Source of the DNA: DAOTTW01 sp034437615
GTDB lineage: Bacteria; Chloroflexota; Anaerolineae; Aggregatilineales; Phototrophicaceae
Assembly: GCA_034437615.1 (NCBI GenBank)
Contig: DAOTTW010000114.1
Coordinates: forward strand, 1 to 5,117
Reading direction: 5' to 3'
Length of the DNA: 5,117 bases
A program made the position numbers and the translations under genes. A model generated the notes under the pieces. It saw nothing but the letters and a program-made list of their open reading frames with translations, was not told where the DNA came from and ran no database searches. Every line of letters starts with the position of its first letter. Position 1 is the stretch's first letter. This document shows, in pieces, positions 5,089-5,117 of this stretch.

Positions 5089-5117
5089 CATAAAATACGA
5101 TCAATTGTCAAAAACCT

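Noticed and set aside
4801..5091. Minus-strand open frame overlapping the end of the secreted protein gene
   Set aside because: Its arginine-rich product is the shadow of a GC-rich coding region and of the repeat; the + strand frame has a signal peptide and recognisable domains.
5106..5111. Minus-strand TTGACA as a -35 element of a leftward promoter
   Set aside because: No -10-like hexamer lies 16-18 bases away; that position falls in the GC-rich repeat, and no leftward gene follows.

Overview
The window holds most of a high-affinity phosphate uptake (pst) operon on the + strand, followed by a repeat-rich intergenic region and one secreted protein gene. Its base composition is moderately GC-rich. 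The very long PstC and PstA permeases, the GTAGGGAC-type hairpin repeats and the CCCTCACCCC/CCCCTCTCCC palindromes suggest a member of the Chloroflexota, perhaps Anaerolineae. That assignment is recollection of family style, not a database match.

Positions 2-139 are the 3' end of pstS, the extracellular phosphate-binding protein. A strong intrinsic-terminator-like hairpin (170-203) follows and probably lowers read-through into the rest of the operon. pstC (239-1465), pstA (1462-2832) and pstB (2833-3633) are tightly coupled: a 4-base overlap, then direct abutment. PstB powers the PstC/PstA channel, which receives phosphate from PstS. Both permeases carry extra extracytoplasmic domains between their first membrane helix and the conserved core: about 85 residues in PstC and about 150 in PstA. 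phoU does not follow pstB.

Positions 3634-4112 contain no gene but hold a nest of repeats. A 174-bp MITE-like element (3757-3930) has 12-bp terminal inverted repeats and a perfect 8-bp target duplication. It has inserted into one arm of a multi-hairpin repeat. A second, uninterrupted copy of that repeat lies at 5024-5088 and shows what the empty site looks like. The interrupted copy also sits inside a wider pair of 20-bp inverted repeats (3650-3669 and 3970-3989).

Positions 4113-4970 encode a 285-residue exported protein with a signal peptide, a fibronectin-III-like domain and a discoidin (F5/8C)-like domain. It lies between the two direct copies of the hairpin repeat. Nothing ties it functionally to phosphate uptake except position. 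The last 30 bases show no further gene.
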